Shown one piece after another: positions 60,437 through 64,000 of a stretch of DNA of 64,000 nt (positions are counted from its first letter, which is position 1; every line of letters begins with the position of its first letter). The notes below the pieces were generated by a model, which was not told the DNA's origin, ran no database searches, and worked only from the letters and a program-made list of their open reading frames with translations. The DNA is from Typha latifolia (lineage: Eukaryota > Streptophyta > Magnoliopsida > Poales > Typhaceae), in NCBI GenBank assembly GCA_019914945.1, contig CM034106.1, forward strand, positions 4,774,001 through 4,838,000, written 5' to 3'. The position numbers were made by a program, and so were the translations under genes.

Positions 60437-62335
60437 TATAATACCCCAATACCGCCATGTGGCTCTCATAGGGCTTACCCCTCATGTGAGGGTCACATGG
60501 GGATTTAGAAGCTCGACAACACACCATCAAAACAAGGAATCCAAATAATTTAAGCAAAAAATAGAAAAGAGCCTCCAGGCCACAGCAAATCCATCTATAA
60601 TATAATAAAAGGGTAAACATCTCCAACAAGATTACATCATCAAAGTAGCTACAAAACGGGGATATACAAGTTCTCAACAAAACATAAAATTAAAAAGAGG
60701 CTATCGCCCTACTAGCTAGCAGCTGCCAAGCCTCTCGCTAGGGTGTAAGTCAATCTGCATCCATTGTCAACATGAAATGAGCCTAATGCTCAACAGGTGG
60801 TACTATTCCTATTTATTTATCAGCAATAATTATCACATCTGGCTCAAAACAAGATATAGGAAAGTGCACCATATAGGATGATATGCATCATAACATGGAG
60901 TATACATGTCAATAACAATAACTCGAAAGCATGGTCCAATAGGATTACAGTTAATTTATTCATTCTTTATGTATGGTACGCCTCCTAACACAAGCCCTCA
61001 AGAAAGGGTAGACCCTATCGATAAAATCGCCTACCCATAACCCGGTGAACAGCATGATCGGTTGTCCTTCCTGCAGACTAAGGACCCTAATCGTAAGCCC
61101 ACACCAAGGTCGGTACCGCACATCAGTATGACCTCTTTGAGCCTGCGGCTCCACATTATCACAACATAGTGTGGAAATCTCATGAGCCGTCACTCATGGA
61201 CGCTTTTACCCTATCTCATCGGGTACCACTAGGTCTACGTCGTCCTACCCTTATTTTCTAGTTTAAGCACCTTAAGGGATTGATTCTCATCAATCGACAG
61301 TAAATCACACATCACTTGTCGAAACAGCTGTCTGATTGTCTGAGATCCATAGACTGAGACCTCAGGCGTAGGCCCTATCATATGAAATAATAAATCAATA
61401 GTGGATAGATCACTTGTCTAAATTCGCTAAAAAGTCCCTAGCAAGGAGCGGTCCCCACCTAATCATGGTTGGCCCTAGGCTGAGTGCTAGTCATAGGGTG
61501 CTCTGCGACAGGATCACTAAGTCAGCACCAAAATCTTAAAAAGATTTACTAGGAACAGAAAATGTGGACAAATAGTATTAAATGTTGTGGATTAAGATAA
61601 AGGGGAAAGAAAACTCGGTTCAATCCCGACCTTGCCCCAAAACGTGAGGCGAAGCCCAAGAAAGAAAACGGGCTCAAGGAAGCATGTCGGGTTGGGCTTG
61701 GCTAGGCCTAAGCATGTCAGGTTAGGCCTAGCCTGAGATGGGCGCGATAGAGCCGATCGAGCCTAGCCCGAGGCAGATGTGCTCGAGCGCAGCTGCCACG
61801 CTCGGGCTCAACCTACCCCAATCGGAGCTCAGCATGCTCGAACGTGCCTGCAGCACTCGGGATGGGCTCTGATTGGGGAGGTACCACCTCCCCTCCCCCT
61901 TCAAGTCACCACCCCATCCCCCAACGGAGAGGGAAGGGGGGGTGTGGAAGCACCAAGGCCGGCGGCCAACCACCGCTGCCTTGTTGGGGGAAGGAGGGGC
62001 GGTGACGATGCATAGCCCGAAGCACCACATCGTCATCGGATAGAAAAGATAGAAAAGAAAGGATGTGGAGGAGGGAGAATACACACCGATGATGAGGACT
62101 ACACGGGCCCGACCACGACAGCGACTATCACAGCGATGTTCAAAATGGGAGAGAAGAAGGGTGGAAGGAAAGGGGTGACGTCCGAGCTCTCCTCGAGGAG
62201 GGAAACAAATAGGGGGAGAGAGAGAGAGGAGTGGCGGCCGTCTGCCCCGAGATCGCCCCCTTTGAGTACGCCAATGGTGGCGTGTGCAGGGGAAAGTGAG
62301 GGTGGGCACGTGCCCTATTTTTTTTGTATGTTTCA
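60437..62335 (-). mobile_element. Solo LTR inside the copia element, TSD AGAAG
   Basis: AGAAG flanks at 60432-60436 and 62336-62340. Minus strand starts TGAAACATAC and ends GGGGTATTATA; the expected final CA reads TA. A CT/GC-rich leader near its minus-strand start (62290-61900) and an end resembling GTTACA give its orientation and a likeness to LTR-D. The 205-codon minus-strand frame (62345-61728) is low-complexity Pro/Ser/Arg-rich and not recognised as a protein. Confidence 0.7.
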
Positions 62336-62399
62336 AGAAGTGCACAAATTCTTTTAAATATCAAAGCTCTCAACATCAAAGAAAAAACAAACTCATATG

Positions 62400-64000
62400 C
62401 AAACTATAATAGAAAAAAATGGATCAAAAGATTTGCAAACCCCCTAAAAAATAAAAAATAAGCAACTCCTACACAAAAGAAATTAGTCCAAAGCACAAAT
62501 CCCTAAGGAAGTCCGAAGATACTCAAATCTTTGTACTTCCAAAGGTTTTGTAAACAAATCATCTAACTGTTTTTCCGTCTCAATATGTTCCAGTGCTATT
62601 ACTTTTGTGTTCAACTAACTCACGTATAAAATGATGTCGAACGTCAATGTATTTTGTACGTGGGTGTTGAATAGGATTTTTCAAAATAATAATAGCACTT
62701 AACTGTTATAATAAATAACTATTGTGTCCTATTCAATGCCATGGTCCTTAATCATCTATTTCATCCATAGTGATTCTGAGCAATAACTGCTTGCTGCTAT
62801 GTACTCGACCTTTACTATAGATAAAGATATTGAATTTTACTTCTTAATGTGCCAAGCAACTAGATTATTTTTAACATAAAAATAACTACCTAAAATACTC
62901 ATTCTGTCATCACATAAACCTGCCCAATTAAAATCTGTGTATCTCGATATGATAACACTTGAGTCGTACGTAAACCAGATACCCAAATCAATTATGCCAC
63001 TAACATATTTTATAATACGTTTCACGGTAAATAAATGTGTCTCCTTAGGTTTAACTGAAACCTAGCACACACATCCACACTAAATGAAATGTCTAGTCTA
63101 CTCGCAATTAAGTATAAAAGACTATGAATCATGCTCCTATATAATGTCTAATCAACACTTTTTCTTGAAATATTTTTTCCTAGTTTGGTAGTTTTACTCA
63201 TAGGATTCCTAGCATGATTTACATTTTCTAAATCGAATTTTGTTACTAAATTCCTAGCATACTTGGTTTCAGCGATAAAAATCTCTTTTTCTAATTGAGT
63301 AATTTGAAGTCCAAAAAGAACTTCAATTCACTTATCATGCTCATCTCAACATTACTATGCATGAGATTTGCGAACTCTTTAGCTAAATTTTGACTCATTG
63401 CCCCGAAGAAAATGTCGTCCACATAGATCTATGTCACAACTAAACTTTTATTCTCATGTTTAATGAAGAAAGTCTTGTCTACTCCCCTCTCGAATGAACC
63501 CTGCATCCACTAAAAAAATGGTCAACTTCTCATACCAAGCTATTGGAGCTTATTTTAGCCTATAGAAAGCCTTTTTCAATTTAAACACAAGAAGAAAATT
63601 TATGATCTTCAAAACCCTTAGATTGTTTCACATATACATCTTCATTCAAAACACTATTTAAGATAGCACTTTTAATATCCATCTGAAATAATTTAAATTT
63701 CAAATGACAAGCGATGGCAAGAAATATATGAATCGACTCTAGTCTAGCAACAGGTGCAAATGTCTCATCAAAGTCTATATCCTTAACTTGAGTGTATCCC
63801 TATGCTACTAGTTTAGCTTTATTTCTAACTATGTTGCCATGTTCATCACTTTTATTCTTGTTCTAATTACATTCACATTCTTAGGTCTAAGAACTAAATA
63901 CCAAACATCATTTCTAGTAAATTGCTCTAGTTCCTCATGCATTGCATTAACCGTAGAATCATCCAAAAGAGCTTCCTTCACATTTTTAGGTTCAAAAGTA
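62400..64000 (-). pseudogene. Ty1/copia pol remnant: RT and RNase H
   Basis: Reading the minus strand from 64000: LEQFTRNDVWYLV; TLMRHLHLLLD where copia RT normally has 'DETFAPVAR'; FRWILKVLF (position of QMDVKSAFL); IYVDDIFFG near 63425, the catalytic YVDD of copia RT. Then KFFLDFKL, and from 63025 RIIKYVSGIIDLGIWF, ISRYTDFNWAGLCDDRMS, NNLVAWHIKK (RNase H part), then TKYIDVRHHFIRELVEH near 62620. Many stops and frameshifts; gag and integrase lie beyond the window. Confidence 0.85.

Noticed and set aside
61728..62345. 205-codon minus-strand open frame
   Set aside because: Rich in Pro, Ser, Arg and Gly from a GC-rich LTR leader; no motif recognised, and it lies at the edge of a solo LTR bounded by AGAAG duplications.

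Overview
This is a window of nuclear DNA from a flowering plant. The evidence is a 21-exon gene with short exons and AT-rich GT-AG introns, plus a dense layer of plant-type LTR retrotransposons (Ty1/copia and Ty3/gypsy), solo LTRs, hAT and Mutator-like non-autonomous elements, and a LINE end. The encoded protein looks closest to monocot homologues as I remember them; that is inference, not a search result.

The only intact host gene is TSR1, a 40S ribosome-biogenesis factor, on the minus strand. Coding sequence runs from the ATG at 23887 to the stop at 6424. I could join 21 exons into one uninterrupted 786-codon frame. A probable GC-rich, CT-strand leader exon (about 24815-24508) and a TATA box (24847-24840) lie upstream. 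The large introns have grown by insertion of hAT-type elements (11507-12098, 16193-16757, 21243-22067) and a hAT BED-finger relic (19922-20158). The rest of the window is transposon-derived.

Layout. 1-1760: end of a Sirevirus-like copia element with an extra ORF, then a LINE RNase H end. 1840-5115: AT-rich fold-back repeat carrying a solo copia LTR. 5116-24850: TSR1. 24861-31242: a MITE split by a solo LTR that itself contains a second solo LTR of the same family. 31293-36114: a very large palindromic fold-back element, split by another solo LTR. 37588-37672: a broken copy of TSR1 exon 1. 38624-47262: colliding Ty3/gypsy fragments in both orientations. 47263-53089: a second gypsy family with 5' LTR, PBS, gag and protease remnants, plus a Mutator-like element. 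53090-58405: nested LTRs. 58406-64000: a decayed minus-strand copia element with PPT and pol remnants, interrupted by a 1.9-kb solo LTR.

LTR families are labelled here for convenience. Cop-A is copia, minus-strand start TGTTAGG. Gyp-B is gypsy, LTR start TGATATGATT, end GATCATATCA. Gyp-C is gypsy, LTR start TGATATACTTAG. LTR-D starts TGTAACAACC and ends GTTACA. Six solo LTRs have perfect 5-bp target-site duplications and no full-length element survives, which points to strong removal by LTR-LTR recombination. The most unusual signals are the repeated CpG palindrome GCGTTCGAACGC shared by LTRs of both superfamilies, and the roughly 4-kb fold-back element.
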